Assembly (NCBI GenBank): GCA_009761415.1
Contig: QUOL01000003.1
Location: 2,728,001 to 2,792,000, forward strand
Length of the DNA: 64,000 bases
Direction of reading: 5' to 3'
From: Sarcomyxa edulis
Lineage: Eukaryota > Basidiomycota > Agaricomycetes > Agaricales > Mycenaceae
How positions within the stretch are numbered: the first letter of the stretch is position 1; every line of letters begins with the position of its first letter. The translations under genes and the position numbers were made by a program. Under the pieces are notes generated by a model, which did no database searches, had not been told where the DNA came from, and saw only the letters and a list, made by a program, of their open reading frames with translations. This document shows, piece after piece, positions 24,413-35,790 of this stretch.

Positions 24413-25103
24413 CTATTCCGTCGATTTAGCTTGGAAGAAATTGGCCCCTACGAGCTTTAGACCATATCTCTCTCCGAACTGTATGGCGCTCCAATGCTCT
24501 CTATCTTTCCGTTCCGTTTTGTGTTCGGTAGCTCCTGCTGGGACTGTGAACGGCTCAGGTTCCTGAAAAAGGAGGAATGCTGCACATCGGTGAGCCAGTC
24601 AGGGGTATTCATAGCGTAAGGAGGAAACGGGAGCGACGAACTGTATCGGTGAGACCCAGTACCCGGAGCAGGTCCTGGGGGGCGATAAGGTGCAACCAGA
24701 TTTCTGGTGGATCCTTCTGCTGAGAATTTAACGCCAGTGATCTGGGGAAAGGAGACGGATCGACTATGTAGATTAGACAGAGGCCATCGATTGCACAAGG
24801 ACTCACGATCCAATGCCATACTTCTTTGAAGATGGGATCCGCCCTCGATGGCGAATCGGGGTCAGTCATCACGACGGTGTAGGTTGCGTCCGCGCTTGCT
24901 GATGATACATCGATCGGCGCAAAGCTTATAGAGGGTTCAACCAGAGTATCCGCCCTGGTGAGGTCGTTCCCAAGAAGCGCTTCCTTCCCATTCGGCCATA
25001 CGATAGAAAGGGTCATAGAAGGCGAGAATGTTGACGGAAAGAGGTCTGGAATGAGTCCATCCCTCTTGAGAGCAGTGGTAATCGACACGGAGTTGGAAGA
25101 CAT
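24413..25103 (-). CDS. Phosphatidylethanolamine-binding protein (PEBP/TFS1 family)
   Basis: Three exons. Start MSSNSVSITTALKRDGLIPD; the body carries LSIVWPNGKEALLGNDL, the ligand-pocket motif VVMTDPDSPSRADP (DPDxPxR) and KEVWHWI. An intron of about 80 nt leads to TGVKFSAEGSTRN and PYRPPGPAPGTGSHRY, where a second intron starts with GTTCGT. The third exon restores FLLFQEPEPFTVPAG, then HWSAIQFGERYGLKLVGANF and ends QAKSTE with TAG at 24415-24413. Without the second intron the frame runs into unrelated sequence, so the spliced model is clearly better. The family binds anionic phospholipids and, in yeast (Tfs1), inhibits carboxypeptidase Y and affects Ras signalling. About 200 residues, normal family length, cytosolic. 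Confidence 0.9.
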
Positions 25104-25375
25104 AGTAGATGGTGAGATCGAAGATACTCTGGAACAGCAGGGGATTTCTTGAATGCACTATCCAAGTCGATACGCCTGGATTCGGACGCCATCTGATTTT
25201 ATAAATCGCTCGAGTTTGCAATTCGGTGACAAAGCGAGTGGCTAAAAGATTGCTCCAGTACGAGCGGTAAAACGTGGAGCGATTTATTTCGATGGCCGTT
25301 GCCAAACAGATCACGTGCCCCGCGTCCGTCATCGAGTCAGGCTACTTTTGCTTTCGCCGCGATCCATCATCCGCG
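25104..25375. other. Divergent spacer upstream of the PEBP gene
   Basis: About 270 bp between the PEBP start and the decayed WD40-like gene. No motif is recognised. Confidence 0.4.
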
Positions 25376-27220
25376 ATGTGAGTACTCTTAGTAGTGCATA
25401 GCGATCTATCTTCCCCAAATTCTGATCTTGAAGTTTTAGATATACGTCTCTAAAGATCAGACCATTCCAGCCTATCATCACCAGGCTCTTCAAGTCAAAG
25501 GCTCGAAGCCAGAGGACATTGGGTCCCTTTTCCCGCCTGCGAACAGCCGTACCACATAACTTGTCTATCTTCTGTTTGGTATCAGGTTTACTGAAGCCAT
25601 CTACGGCTATAGCTGCGCGACTAGTATTAGTGTGCTATGGTCAACGAGTCTGATGTCCTTGTCTCCTCGATACCGACAATTGTATCCCGGAGGGAAGTGA
25701 CAATTGAGCACCAGTCAGTCTGTATTGAAAACCCAAACTTGAGGAATGTCTGACATGATTCATGGATCTGTCTGCAGGCAACTTTGCAATCTCATGATAT
25801 GCCCTCATGGACCTGGCGTAGTCGACTCTATCCAGGACGGATCTATTGCCACAATGGCACCTCAGAACCGGTAAGTATCCTGCGAACGCACGAATTACAC
25901 CTCCATAAACTATGTTTTGAGACTGTCAGCTATGTATAGGATCCTGTGATTGTGGCAAATCTGTCCTTCCGCGCTACCAGTTTGGCCGCTTTGAAGCTAC
26001 CCGAAACTGATCATACTCTATACGTGGCAGGAGGACTTGACGCTGAGTAACATATATCACTTCATTCTCTGTATCTCTCTGTGGAGCTGGTCTGGGAATC
26101 TGGTACCGTCTTGCATGGGGGCTCAAACATTTCACTCTTGTCGCATATCTTAGGCACCGAAGAACCGCGACGCATCGTCAGCAATAATGACAATCCTGTA
26201 AAGTTCTTTGACGTTCCTGTCAAGACAAAGATAGAAACACCCATTCAATGCGGGACCCTCGAACTGGGTCATCCTGTTAATCAGTGTACGCGGAATTCCA
26301 CAGGTCGTGCATCGTAAGACTAAATGACATACTATGACTCTAGGTTCAGTCTCTCCTGACGGTCGAACACTTCTATCTGTCGAAGACTCGAGGGAAATTA
26401 ATATGCACGCTCTTTCGAATGGGGCGCCTGTTCGGCCATTACATTTGAGCGGATGTCAACATTGTACCTCCTTCCACAGCACAGTTCCGTATCCATCGAA
26501 TGGCCGCACTACCCTCCGCTATTCTCTTCGGTGTCTTCGTCCGATGAGACACAATTTGCTGTCTCTTCGCAAGAGGGTACAGTGATGGTCTGAGAAGTTC
26601 GAAGCTCACCGCCTCTCAAGATAATACAAACCGATAGGACGAGGCAGTCCAGGCCGGCGACTTACTGACAACATGTATATCTACAAGATACCCATGTTTT
26701 TATCATTTTCCCCTCGATAGACCTCAGTATCGGTGATACGTCAATATCGTGAAGCCTACGGAGTGTCTGAAGGCAAAAAGCGCACTCAGCACACCATGGC
26801 GTCACCCCTGGCCGCGCTTGACCGGCGGCTTGAAGGCGATCTATTCCTGCAGACTGAGAAAGACCCATCTACTGGCAATGCAGCTGCTTCTGGATCCACG
26901 TGTATCCAATGTGTAGCATGCGCATCGCACCAGACAGCCACCTACGCTGTATGCTCCCAGGACCCACTGTCAAGGCTTCCAGAATCACGGCAATCAAGAA
27001 CTATTTCTCGTGTCATTGATATCCGTTCTACAGGCGATTACGTCGGGTGGCATTCAAGTCGTTCAAAACACTGCTGACAATCGTTGACGTCGGATTGACG
27101 CTACCTATTCTACCTCCACACTCCAGTCTCATCGCTAGCGAGCAAAGAGAGCAGAATTATACTCTGCAAGGAGCGAGGACAACAGCGGCGGTGCCATCTG
27201 AACTTCAACTACCGTAAGCC
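25376..27220 (+). pseudogene. Decayed WD40-repeat protein gene (DUF2415-like)
   Basis: Fragments in several frames follow the order of a conserved agaricomycete WD40/DUF2415 protein: QLCNLMICPHGPGVVDSI, then VANLSFRATSLAALKLPE, TLYVAGGLDAE, LSVELVWESGTVLHGG, a repeat core VSNNDNPVKFFDVPV, GTLELGHPVNQ, VSPDGRTLLSVEDSREI and TQFAVSSQEGTVMV. The next codon, where the family has Trp of the WD dipeptide (VWDVRSSK), is TGA at 26591-26593, followed by EVRSSK. Downstream only scattered pieces (TIVDVGLTLPILPPHSSL) remain, in changing frames. Several segments cannot be joined by plausible introns. I infer a gene that lost function by point mutations and indels while flanking genes stayed intact. The family assignment comes from memory of the motif order, not from a search. 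Boundaries are approximate. Confidence 0.55.
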
Positions 27221-27577
27221 AGCGGCATGTCATGGTTTTAAGATCTTAATTGACATCACCATAGAGGATGACAAGGAGATCCAGCGAATCAAGGTTTATC
27301 CGGCCCCGGCAACTATTATCAACGACATCACTTAGTAAGTTGCCGCTGCTCGAGCTTTCAAAAAGAACATCAAGCTATTCACGGAAAACTTATATCTTTG
27401 CTTTTGTCAGCTCCGTGTCCGGTGAGGTCTTTATATATCCTCCATTGCCATCACAAATTCTCTTGCAAATGTTCTAAAACCGATCTCTTTGTGTCATGTT
27501 CGTACTTTATAAGGGCGACCGGAAAAATGACCTATGTGTCATTCACCACAATCTGATACCTTTTCTTAACTTTCATC
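27221..27577. other. Spacer upstream of the Zn2Cys6 gene
   Basis: About 360 bp between the end of the decayed WD40-like gene and the transcription factor start. Only a short random frame (27268-27477) is present. Confidence 0.4.
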
Positions 27578-30421
27578 ATGTTTCCTCGCAGCTCTGTTAC
27601 CACTAATACACCTTATTCCAAGAGACCAGCTAGCCAGTTCAAGTCTTCTAGGCAACAGGTAAGTCAGATATGACTGTGAAGTGCTGCCCTACTCAGTCTT
27701 GATTCTAGTTCTCTGCATGTGGTGCCTGTCGAATGCGACGGTGAGTTTGTCCCTTCACCCATTGTTTAGATACCACTGCCTCAACGTTCATCGTGGTTTG
27801 TGATTGAAGAGTCCGTTGTGATCTCAAGGATATTTCGATCGCTTCCCCGAGTCAATCAATCGCATGCTCCAACTGCAAGGAACGAGGCTTAAAATGCGTG
27901 TACGTTTTCCAGTGGACCAACCCTGATGCCTGGCCCCGTCATTCGGACCGTCCCACAGTGACGAATTCGCGGAAATTGAGGCCGTCAAGCATCTCAGACG
28001 TGGCCGACGTCTTCAACAAGTCGAGTAAGGTCCATCGCTCCTTTTTCGCAATACTATCTGGAACACCTTCCTTTTGTAGAGCCATTTATGGAAAGGTAAC
28101 GGATAGGGGACAGAACTCCGTAAAACCATCCTCTTCGATCATTCCTCTGCTACATCCAGATTTGTTTTCTTCACCATTCTGGCACAGTTTTTGTGCACAA
28201 CGTGAGTCTCCTCTCGAGCTTTTCAGCTATCTTAACTGACTCACCAAGCTATAACATATAGGCACCTTCCTCGATGATTTTCCCGTGCGGTATCTGGCAC
28301 ACACAAGAAACATGAACCCTCTAGACCAAGAGGGACGCCTCATTTCTATGCTTCTTGTTGCTTGGGCTGCCTCTTTTGGTCTGGACGAGCGTGGCGTCGA
28401 GGACACCAAGAGTCAAAACCTCAGGTCAGGACCTCCTTCATCGTCATCTCTCGAACCCGTGAACTTCTAATGGGAAGGATTGACATCTAGGTCCATGACT
28501 TCGCGGAGACCTGGACGTGAGAACTCGCCGTTGATAACAGATACCGACGACAAAGCGAGACGCGCCCGAGTCAACCTTATGGTCAAGGAAATCTTACACT
28601 TCGTCGACGTATATGGAATCATGAGGAGGCCTACCTGGGATGGTGTCAAGGTGTTGTTGCTAGCTTGGCCACTCACAGAAGGTATGCCATTGACTCATTG
28701 TAGCGAATTTAACGATGCATCAGCTCTCTATTAAGCTTCTTTTACGGTATCTGCAGACACAAACGAGTTGGAGAGATCGGCTTTGTATACATCAAGCCTT
28801 TTACATGCTCAGTCATTGTGCGCAGTTTCTCCTCCCACAGAGGACAATCGCTGTACACACGTACACAGGTACGCTCACATGTACGAAGGAATCACCGCAG
28901 GCTTGAGAGGCAGCCAACTGATCCTGTTTGTATCGACTTCTTATATCTCTACATCCTTCCTCTCTAACATAACCTCACACATAGTGATGACGATGACATG
29001 CATAGATTTCAAAGTAAAACCTATGCCGATGTGTACAGTCCCAAGCTCGGTCATGAGCTACCCACTCCTGCGTTTTCTCCAGGCGCCCGTGACCATGATC
29101 ATCAATTTCCAGACTCACTTCACGAGATATCTCATCCCATTTCCACTCTTCTACTACTGAGTGCCATCTGTAGGAAGATAAATGATGTCTTGACCGGTCC
29201 CAAAGCTGCTCTTCGTCTCTCTTCAATATATCTTGACTCGAAAGCGATGCGCGAGATCTGGGATGGATTGCATAAGTGCTGGGACGAATTTGACGCTCTG
29301 AACAGGAGACACGAAGGAGACGCAGTTGTGAGACGCTGTTCAACCAGAGGCAAGGTACGTCTTCTCTATCACCAATAAATTGTACAGACACTCAGTTCCT
29401 GATAGATTATAATATTCGAATGTCGTAAGTACTCTCCATCCTCAGTCAGTGTCGTCGCCGATTTGTGAACCATCCAGATAATGTCATTCGCGAAGCTCTG
29501 GCAAAATATTCCCGAACCACCCGCAGCCTTGCACACGATCCTGTGTCCCCTTCCGATCCCCCCTCATCTTCCATGCCGACACATCAGCTTCATGAACTAT
29601 CGAAACTCAGATGCTCGCATCTTCTCCCTACCATCTTGATCGAAATGAGAGCGCATCTCCATGAATGGGATCGTCAAAAGTCTGGATTGTATCACTGGGA
29701 CACCGGCCTTATCGTGAGAGGATGTTTCTTTGCTGGATATCTAAGCGCTACGGGGGCACTGGACGCGCAGGATAATCTAGGATTAAAGCGGGAGGAGGCA
29801 GATGGGTTTTGCATCGATTCCCAGGAGGCAGTCAACATATGTCTTGCCGCTTTCCAGGAGATGCGCTGGACGTTCGCGAAAAGTGAAGAGCGACAGGCAA
29901 GTATTCAGACGCTGTGGAATATCTACAGGGCCCAGCAACAGCGCGGACAACAAGAACTTTATCACGGACCAGAACACTGGCAGGTGTTTCAGCCGGAAAG
30001 TTATACTGAATCTGGTTCATCTGTATCTGCCTCTACATCCGCTCCCTATCCTGATACCTCCAAAGTTTACCATCTCTCTACGCTCCCTCTTGATGATATC
30101 AATCATCGTCCTACTCTCCCTCCCTTGCAACTAGGGCTCTCCTCGCGCCATACCTACATTGACTCGGCGCCAACCACCTCTAGCAGCACTGGCGAGAGTG
30201 GCGTCGGATGGTCATACACGCTCTCACCGAACGCGACCGCAGTGACTAGCACCAGTTATCAGCAGTATTATCCACCTCCACTTTCGACTCCTCATTCTCA
30301 GACACTGGCTCATAGTACACCTGGACCTGGCTCGGGATACTCGCTCACTGACCCATTGGGACATAGTATGATTCCCGAGGATTTTCACGATTGGACGGTA
30401 CCTCACGAATATTCCCATTAA
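27578..30421 (+). CDS. Zn2Cys6 fungal-type transcription factor
   Basis: About nine exons, roughly 700 residues. Start MFPRSSVTTNTPYSKRP. The binuclear zinc cluster is FSACGACRMRR-VRCDLKD (first three Cys, over an intron) and SIACSNCKERGLKC (last three Cys), a C-x2-C-x6-C ... C-x2-C-x6-C pattern with a 15-residue loop. It is followed by a basic linker (KHLRRGRRLQQVE). The middle homology region includes LLHPDLFSSPFWHSFC, YLAHTRNMNPLDQEG, MLLVAWAASFGLDERGV, RARVNLMVKEILHFVD, IMRRPTWDGVKVLLLAWPLT and ELERSALYTSSLLHAQSL. The long last exon (from about 29490) holds helical segments, then a Ser/Tyr/Pro-rich tail (PPPLSTPHSQ), a possible activation domain. Such factors usually control local or pathway-specific gene sets. 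The target is not inferable from sequence. The zinc ligands are intact. Confidence 0.87.
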
Positions 30422-31000
30422 TCTCTTCCAGCCTCCTGAACTTGACACTAGATATCTCAGCACTTTCTTTCATCCAGTTTCATCATTTTGTCAGGCTGTG
30501 CGAGCAATTCTTTCTTCCCATCTCATAATCTCGTGTCTCGGACTCGTCCCCAAGTACTTACTTACATGTCCTTCCCACTGTAAGTCACAATGGATAGACG
30601 TCCCGACAAAATCGACCGTAGATGAAGTTGCGCGAGAAGGACTCTGCAATCCTGATCTCGTCGACTGATGCGACATATCCGGAGCAACTGTCCCAACTGT
30701 CCCAATGTGCAAAGCGTCGACCTTGATGATCGGGAGCCACTGATGGCTGCTAATGGGAAGGGCCATGCGTGCCGTTTTTGAGACATGTTTCAGCTATGTA
30801 GTATTAGACCGAAAGGGCCTTCTGACGGTCTATGCACCATACCGCGCCATGTAGAGACAAACATCGCTCACTCGAAGATTCCGAGGGCAAGGGTCTTTCA
30901 GCAAAAGATTGCCAGTATCACAACAGACGGTCGAGATTTAATGATTTCCATTCGATTTCTTTCCTTTCAGTTCCCTTTCCATCAGATTTTCATATATCTA
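30422..31000. other. Convergent 3' spacer
   Basis: About 580 bp between the stops of the transcription factor (plus) and the PrpD gene (minus). It should contain both 3' untranslated regions. Frames at 30491-30766 and 30785-31054 have no recognisable content. Confidence 0.5.
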
Positions 31001-32990
31001 TCAAGCTTTGACAAACAGATCTGTGAATTTGTCGACGGGAAGTTTCGAGAATGACGCCGCGTCTTGAACAGTATCCAAGATCCTGCTCAAAATCACCCGT
31101 TGAACAATCAGTTGACATAAGAGGGAAAGGATACGCACTTTTTCTGTTGGGCCTCGTCGAAGTGGTACGAGATGTGCCTAGTGGAAACAAGGGATCATCA
31201 GTATCTAGAGATTCACATGAGAAAGGTAACCGCACTTCTTGAACTTGTTGATCAACAAAGGTGTACCCTCTGCTCTTCTTCGTTTGTGTCCAACGGGGTA
31301 CTCAACAACAACTTCTTCGAGGACTGTACCGTCTTTGAGCTCGACTAGGAGAGCGTTCCCTATAGACCGTTTGGAGGGCTCGTGGTATTCGACGCTGAAT
31401 CGCGGATCTTCTACGCAGTATATCTTGTCGCGTAGGGCGTCGATGCGAGGGTCTGCGGCAGCTTTGTCGGTGCTGACAATAACGAGATTGTTAGACTTGG
31501 TGGTTATACACTCAGAGACGGAACGTACTAGCTCTCCGAAGTGAGTTCGCCGAAGATGAGGGGATAGGCCACCATGTAGCTGATAGCATGACTATCACAG
31601 CAGAATCAGCATCCATCGGGTTAAGGATCTACTCTGGAACTCACTCCCGATCCGCGAAGTTGTCCAACGGACCACGTTTGTCAATGATCCGGATGGCAGC
31701 GTCCTGCGTCCTGATTCTGACGGTCAGGATGTCTTCAGCAGTCTTACCAAGTTCCTTCAACTTGGCGTAGACAATATACGCTGCTTCGACAGCTGTCTGG
31801 GCGTGGAACTCGGCAGGGTAAGAAATTTTGAAAAGGACGTTTTCCATGATGTATGAAGTGTAGGGCATTTGGAATTCAAATGGTTTTCCCTGGGAGACGA
31901 TCAGATTTATGATAGAGTGGAATAAGGATAGATGAATGGGATGACTAACTTTGAACAGAACATCGTAGAATCCCCATGTTTTAGCAGTGAGGACAGAGGG
32001 AAGTCCCTTCTCCCCTTTCTTCACCAGCAAGGCGAGGTTGACGGCGCGAGAGCAGGCGTCACCAGCAGCCCACGATTTACGAGGGCCTGTGTTGGGTGCA
32101 TGACGGTAAGTCCTGAGCGACTGACCATCAACGAAGGCCTGAGATATAGCATCGATGGTCTGATCACGGTTGAGGCCAAGGAGCTTGGATACGACGGCAG
32201 TGGACGCGACTTTGACTAGAACAACGTGATCAAGACCGACACGATTGAAAGAGTTGAGGAGTGCCAGGCCTCCTTGAATTTCATGGGCTTTGATCATGCC
32301 TTCAAGAATATCGTGGACTGTGAGAGGTTGGCCTTGTCGTGCAAGATGGTCGGCTACAGCCAGAATGGCGCCCAGGTTGTCCGATGGGTGACCCCCTGCA
32401 ATGAGAAGAATTGGAAAATGTTGTCAAAGCATGAGGAATGAATCGCTGCACACATTCTGCAGCCAAGAAACAGTCGTTGAAATCTAACCAACGGATGATG
32501 GTTCCGATATTGAACGCTCCCCGGATGGGATCAAGCTGATAATTCGTTCCCGGAACCTTCGTACCTGCATCTTTGTTTAGTAGCGTCAAAATTGGAAGAC
32601 AGCGTGCTCACCGTTTGGTACAACTGTTCCTTCCACAACGGGCCCCAAAAGCTTTGTACACTCGGGGAACCGCAAACCCTCAAGACCGCATCCAATGGTA
32701 TCTATAAGACAGAGTCTGGCTGTCTCGAAAGCTAGGTCTGAGTCGATCTTATAATCGTGAATGTAATCTGCGATATCCTGCAAAACTTTATCAGGCTGTG
32801 GACGCAGAGCAGACTCTCCTCCGTGATTAGAAGACATCAGACGAGACGACGGGATAGACACAAATGGTGATAGCCTCGGACGCGCCGCCGAAATTACGGA
32901 GAAATAACTCTGGGAAAGAGGGACGGCTGGTTTGAGATTACGGGTGGCACGACTCAAAGAGAGAGTTCTGCGAGCAGTTCTCGACAACAT
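31001..32990 (-). CDS. 2-methylcitrate dehydratase, PrpD/MmgE family, probably mitochondrial
   Basis: Start at 32988-32990. The first 50 residues ([20 protein letters not shown], then many Arg/Ser and no acids) look like a mitochondrial presequence. The mature part contains [75 protein letters not shown], and then a long exon with [20 protein letters not shown] and [14 protein letters not shown]. It continues with [58 protein letters not shown] and a C-terminus ending [11 protein letters not shown]. The enzyme dehydrates 2-methylcitrate to 2-methyl-cis-aconitate in the methylcitrate cycle that removes propionyl-CoA. Length about 540 residues, normal. No methylcitrate synthase or methylisocitrate lyase is nearby. 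An upstream frame to 33164 exists but lacks the family fit. Confidence 0.92.
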
Positions 32991-33515
32991 CGCTGGAGAA
33001 CAAATTTCAAACGACTTGTGGCTTTTATACGGAACCCCGCTACCCCAGATAACCGGTAGTAGATTACCACGTGTAGTCTGGGGGCGGCGGCAAAGTACTT
33101 CAACGTTATTCCGAACGGCATGATCATACAAGCCAAGGCAACGACTCGGACGACGAGCGTACATCTTCTTACCAAGTTCTCAACTTTTGACCGACGACAG
33201 CGGGCTGGCAGCACACATGACCCATCGACATGGAAGATACTTAAAAAAGGCTCATACATGGAAAATCACAAGTATCGGTTCTGGTGAGGTCGAGTGCTTT
33301 CAACAGGTCTCATCGAGTCGGTCGTACGTCTACCATGAAGGAATTAGATACGCCCCTTCTCCTGACAATGTCATCAGCTGCGTCCACCTCTCAAGGATGT
33401 CTTGGAGTGATACAAGTCTAGATACGCGACGCGTGGTAAACTATCGCGCTATATGTCGTATTCCTCTTGATGATACAACGGAGGTGTTGCTACCTTCTGC
33501 TCTCGCGCACTCAGT
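32991..33515. other. Divergent promoter region between PrpD and the second NmrA-like gene
   Basis: About 525 bp between two start codons facing away from each other. On the minus strand a TATAAAA lies at about 33023-33029, only about 35 bp upstream of the PrpD ATG. Other frames in the region do not match families. Confidence 0.45.
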
Positions 33516-34909
33516 ATGACTCGCATCGTAGCTGTCTTTGGAGCCACAGGTGCTCAAGGTGAGTACAAACAGTTTGCATCTACAAACAATTGATATATCG
33601 TTTCTGTAGGCTCTTCCGTCGTGGACTCTCTACTCGCTGACGAGACTTTCACCCCTCGTGCTGTGACACGCAATCTCAACTCCGAAGCTTCCAGAAAGCT
33701 CATAGCCCGAGGCGTCGAAATCGTTCAAGCCGATTTAGACGATAAGGAGTCGATCAAAACAGCCATCGCAGGTAGCGAGGGTGTTTTCGGTGTATGCAAT
33801 GTCTATCAACCTCGTATGAACGAAATATCTTGACTACTGTTGTGCTCGCGCTATACCAGGTCACCAATGCAGGTGATCCAGCTGGCCTCGCAAAGGGGCC
33901 AGGATTCGAAATCGATCAAGGGAAGAACTTGGTTGATGCATGCAAAGAAATGTCTGTCAAGCTCTTGATTTGGAGGTATGTGATATACGTGTCGTGGCGT
34001 TATCTCTACTAAATCCATGCGACGAAACCCTTCCAGCTCGTTGCCTAGCATAAGTCAATTGTCCAACGGCAAATATCCAAACATCCTTGCTACCGAACGT
34101 TAGGCGTTGCTCTCATGCGTTGCCACTTATGTTTTCATACATTCCCGATTTCTGCAGACAAAGCAATCGTAGACGAGTACCTCCGAGCTTCAGGAGTACC
34201 ACATGCAATCCTTCATACTGGTTGGTTAACTGTTTTCTCCATTAATCCTCAGGCCTCACACTATTCGTCAAGGTGTATTCGCTGAGAACATATACAGGTG
34301 AGAGCGAAGATACCACAGATACCACTTCACGATTGGTGTGTGACGACCCTCGAGGAACTGATGAACGTACTAGGCAACACTTGGTCAAAGTCGGGGCCAC
34401 CTACAAGTTTACCACCTATCGTACACCTGCAACGTCCCTCAAACCAATGGTCTGGATCGGCAGAGACTTGGGGCCGTCCGTGCTCGCTCTCCTCAAGAAC
34501 TACCAAGACATAAACCACGCAAAGGAAGTGTTGGGTCAGACCTTCCACGTGGTGTCGCAAGTTATCAGTTTTGGAGACCTCGTCCAAATCACCCAAGAAG
34601 GTAGGTGATTACATCGCCCTCGAGGTCTTTCAGGATTCATTTCCTGCAGTATTAGGAAAGCCAGTTGTATATGAGTCAATCCAATCCGGTATGCCTGCAG
34701 CCGACGAGCTTGTACGTGGATGTGTTATCAAAGTGCACGTCGTGGAGTTGATACCACTACCCCTATGCGTACTTGAATAGGCTGATTTCTTCGAAGAGTT
34801 CGACTATTCGGAGATGGTGAAACCCGACCCTCGTCTCGTTGCGTTGGGGGCCACGTTTAGTACAATGCAACAGTTTGTAAAAGAGGAGATTAGGCCCCGT
34901 TATGTTTGA
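33516..34909 (+). CDS. NmrA-like NAD(P)-binding protein, second copy
   Basis: Start MTRIVAVFGATGAQG (GxxGxxG) with a normal GT intron inside the motif, then SSVVDSLLADETFTPRAVTR, ARGVEIVQADLDDKESIK, AGSEGVFG, IDQGKNLVDACKEMSVKLL, SLPSISQLSNGKYPN, EYLRASGVPHAILHTG and, after an intron, VFAENIY. Here the usual TGWF is TGVF by my splice choice. LVKVGATYKFTTYRTP follows, then RDLGPSVLALLKNYQDINHA, FGDLVQITQE, VLGKPVVYESIQSG, and a C-terminus with PDPRLVALGATFSTM ending VKEEIRPRYV. The exon plan matches the copy at 15251-16658, with introns in the same phase. The region around 34220-34380 is the least certain part of the model. Predicted NADP(H)-binding redox sensor or reductase; partners unknown. 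Confidence 0.8.
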
Positions 34910-35790
34910 AATGCTGTATGGGTGGCATCGTGCACGAGAATTGGACGCAACAAGCGGCAGTCTTGCCCTTCGAGAGTTGACAGTGGCTTGTATGTAGAGG
35001 ATTCGAGGAGCGACATCGAAGTAAAAATCGAAGCTGGCAATAGAGAAACAGAGCCACCTGAGAAACAGAGCCACTTGAGAAACTTCTAACCAGTTCGTAC
35101 GTGGGCACCACGGCGAGACGCTTTGTGTCACGGTATACCGCGAATTAGATCTGGCAGAACTTTGGGGTATCCTGCACAAAGTCTTCGAGTCCAACAAGTA
35201 ATTCGAGGATAAACACAGGTTCCCATATCATATTGAAGTCAAAGTCCACCATGACACGGGCTTCTCTTTACAAATTGATCAACATCGCCGCTGCGCAGAT
35301 GATTATAGATACAGCCCAGGAAGAGAAGCCATATTTGTTCGCACACCTTTTATGGGGTAGTGCTGGTGATGATCGCAGCCAGAGCGCTGTAGTTTGAATT
35401 CGTTCGGGCAATCAAAATCAATTTTTTGACCCACGTCACGATATAAGATCCTGTCCAAGCTCTGAGACTACTTGTTTGGTTCGCAGTTGGAAGTTCCCTG
35501 TTTGCGAAGAAGCCAGCAGTGCGAACGATCTGCCAGTCGAAACTGCGAACAACGAGGCAGGACGATGCTGGGATGATGGTTTCACAAAAGAAGGGTATGA
35601 TTGTGGCGGTGCACCTGTTTTGGCTGTGCCGTCGTGCGGGGATCACGGCTGTCACTTGGCCTTACAAAAGAAGTCCCACCATGCAGCACAATAACGAAAC
35701 ACGCCTTGTTCTTCTACATCACCTAGTTCTTCTGCCCTTCACGCTGAGCGCTGCTCATCTTGTCCTCGAGCCTTGACTTGACGTTCGAAA
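34910..35790. other. 0.9 kb spacer
   Basis: Follows the NmrA-like gene. Minus-strand frames at 34763-35197 and 35350-35655 and plus-strand frames at 35476-35776 show no known motif and no coherent splice pattern. I see nothing else in it. Confidence 0.45.

Noticed and set aside
32990..33164. Longer N-terminus for the PrpD gene
   Set aside because: The downstream ATG gives a typical mitochondrial presequence; the extension contains unrelated sequence and a TATA-like element lies within it.
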